A stretch of 5,685 nt of DNA from CAKTOF01 sp964523945 (lineage in GTDB: Bacteria > Bacillota > Clostridia > Oscillospirales > Oscillospiraceae), in NCBI GenBank assembly GCA_964523945.1, contig CAZGBU010000121.1, positions 1 to 5,685 of the forward strand. The letters run 5' to 3'. Of the stretch, positions 5,617-5,685 are shown piece by piece; the first letter of the stretch is position 1; the number at the start of each line of letters is the position of its first letter. Position numbers and translations under genes: made by a program. The notes under the pieces are model-generated. The model did not search any database. It saw nothing but the letters and a program-made list of their open reading frames with translations, and had not been told where the DNA came from.

Positions 5617-5641
5617 GAAAAGGCCCGCCCACAGGGCGGCC
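5617..5641 (-). terminator. Probable intrinsic terminator within copy 2
   Basis: On the minus strand the GC-rich hairpin is followed by TTTTCGC. The stem has six continuous pairs plus two beyond a bulge. The U-tract is short, so it is weaker than the copy 1 and 5541-5580 terminators, but it occupies the same position in the repeat. Confidence 0.55.
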
Positions 5642-5685
5642 TGCCAACTGCGAGCCCAGCAAAGTGGGTCGCAGTTGGAAAGGAG
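5622..5685. repeat. Double-hairpin repeat, copy 2 (reaches window end)
   Basis: A GC hairpin (5622-5641, loop ACA at 5631-5633, one bulged C) is followed by a near-perfect stem: CCAACTGCGA (5644-5653) with TCGCAGTTGG (5669-5678) and CCCA with TGGG, closing loop GCAAAG (5659-5664). The tail GAAAGGAG resembles the copy 1 tail. Against copy 1, C-G became T-A at 5649/5673, A-T became G-C at 5652/5670, and G-C became A-T at 5658/5665, so pairing is kept while sequence drifts. The element may continue past the window. Confidence 0.8.

Larger units (their letters stand above)
5316..5685. other. 370-base intergenic region rich in hairpins, no gene
   Basis: Apart from the stem-loops, candidate promoters and repeats listed separately, this stretch has no open frame with a credible start, RBS and protein-like composition. 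The frames at 5346-5556 on the minus strand run through the hairpins and give low-complexity Arg/Ala/Leu-rich peptides. A plus-strand ATG at 5510 after AGGAG encodes only eight codons. Between copy 1 and the 14-bp hairpin is a GC-alternating patch (5511-5520) with no assigned role. A weak CGGCC/GGCCG inverted repeat lies at 5408-5427. Confidence 0.7.

Noticed and set aside
5438..5685. CRISPR array or integron attC sites
   Set aside because: The repeats are too few, differ from each other and are strongly self-pairing at about 65 bases, unlike CRISPR repeats. The GTTGGAA edge lacks the pyrimidine of the GTTRRRY core, and no cas or integrase gene is present.

Overview
The window looks like a core metabolic locus from a fairly high-GC member of the Clostridia, most probably an Oscillospiraceae/Ruminococcaceae-type gut bacterium. 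That rests on the two-subunit (PyrK/PyrD) dihydroorotate dehydrogenase, the Bacillota-style class I dihydroorotase, strong GGAGG ribosome binding sites and a GC-rich codon bias. The taxonomic placement is inference.

Positions 5092 down to 1 form a leftward (minus-strand) pyrimidine biosynthesis operon: pyrC (dihydroorotase, 5092-3827), pyrF (OMP decarboxylase, 3768-2845), pyrK (electron-transfer subunit, 2845-2114), pyrD (catalytic subunit, 2121-1213) and a two-domain histidine phosphatase/GNAT acetyltransferase (1202-27). The first codons of one further gene lie at the left edge (30-1). From pyrF onward the genes overlap or are at most 10 nt apart, so translational coupling is likely. PyrC makes dihydroorotate, PyrDK oxidises it to orotate, and PyrF makes UMP from OMP. 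Genes for carbamoyl-phosphate synthase, aspartate transcarbamylase and PyrE are not in the window. An AT-rich 58-base gap before pyrF carries a good candidate internal promoter.

A 54-codon gene for a small membrane-anchored protein (5151-5315, plus strand) is divergent from pyrC. The best-looking promoter for the pyr operon lies at 5350-5379, on the far side of this gene. If that promoter is real, the roughly 250-nt pyr leader is antisense to the whole small gene. No PyrR-type attenuator is visible.

The right end (about 5380-5685) has no convincing gene. It is a cluster of hairpins spaced about 93 bases apart, each ending in TGGAA on the plus strand. Two units are related double-hairpin elements whose stems differ by three compensatory base-pair changes. 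Between them is a perfect 14-bp inverted repeat. Read on the minus strand, all three end in U-rich tracts like intrinsic terminators, so they probably insulate the pyr operon from whatever lies to the right. This array is the least explained part of the window. No defence system, CRISPR array, insertion sequence, tRNA or rRNA was found.
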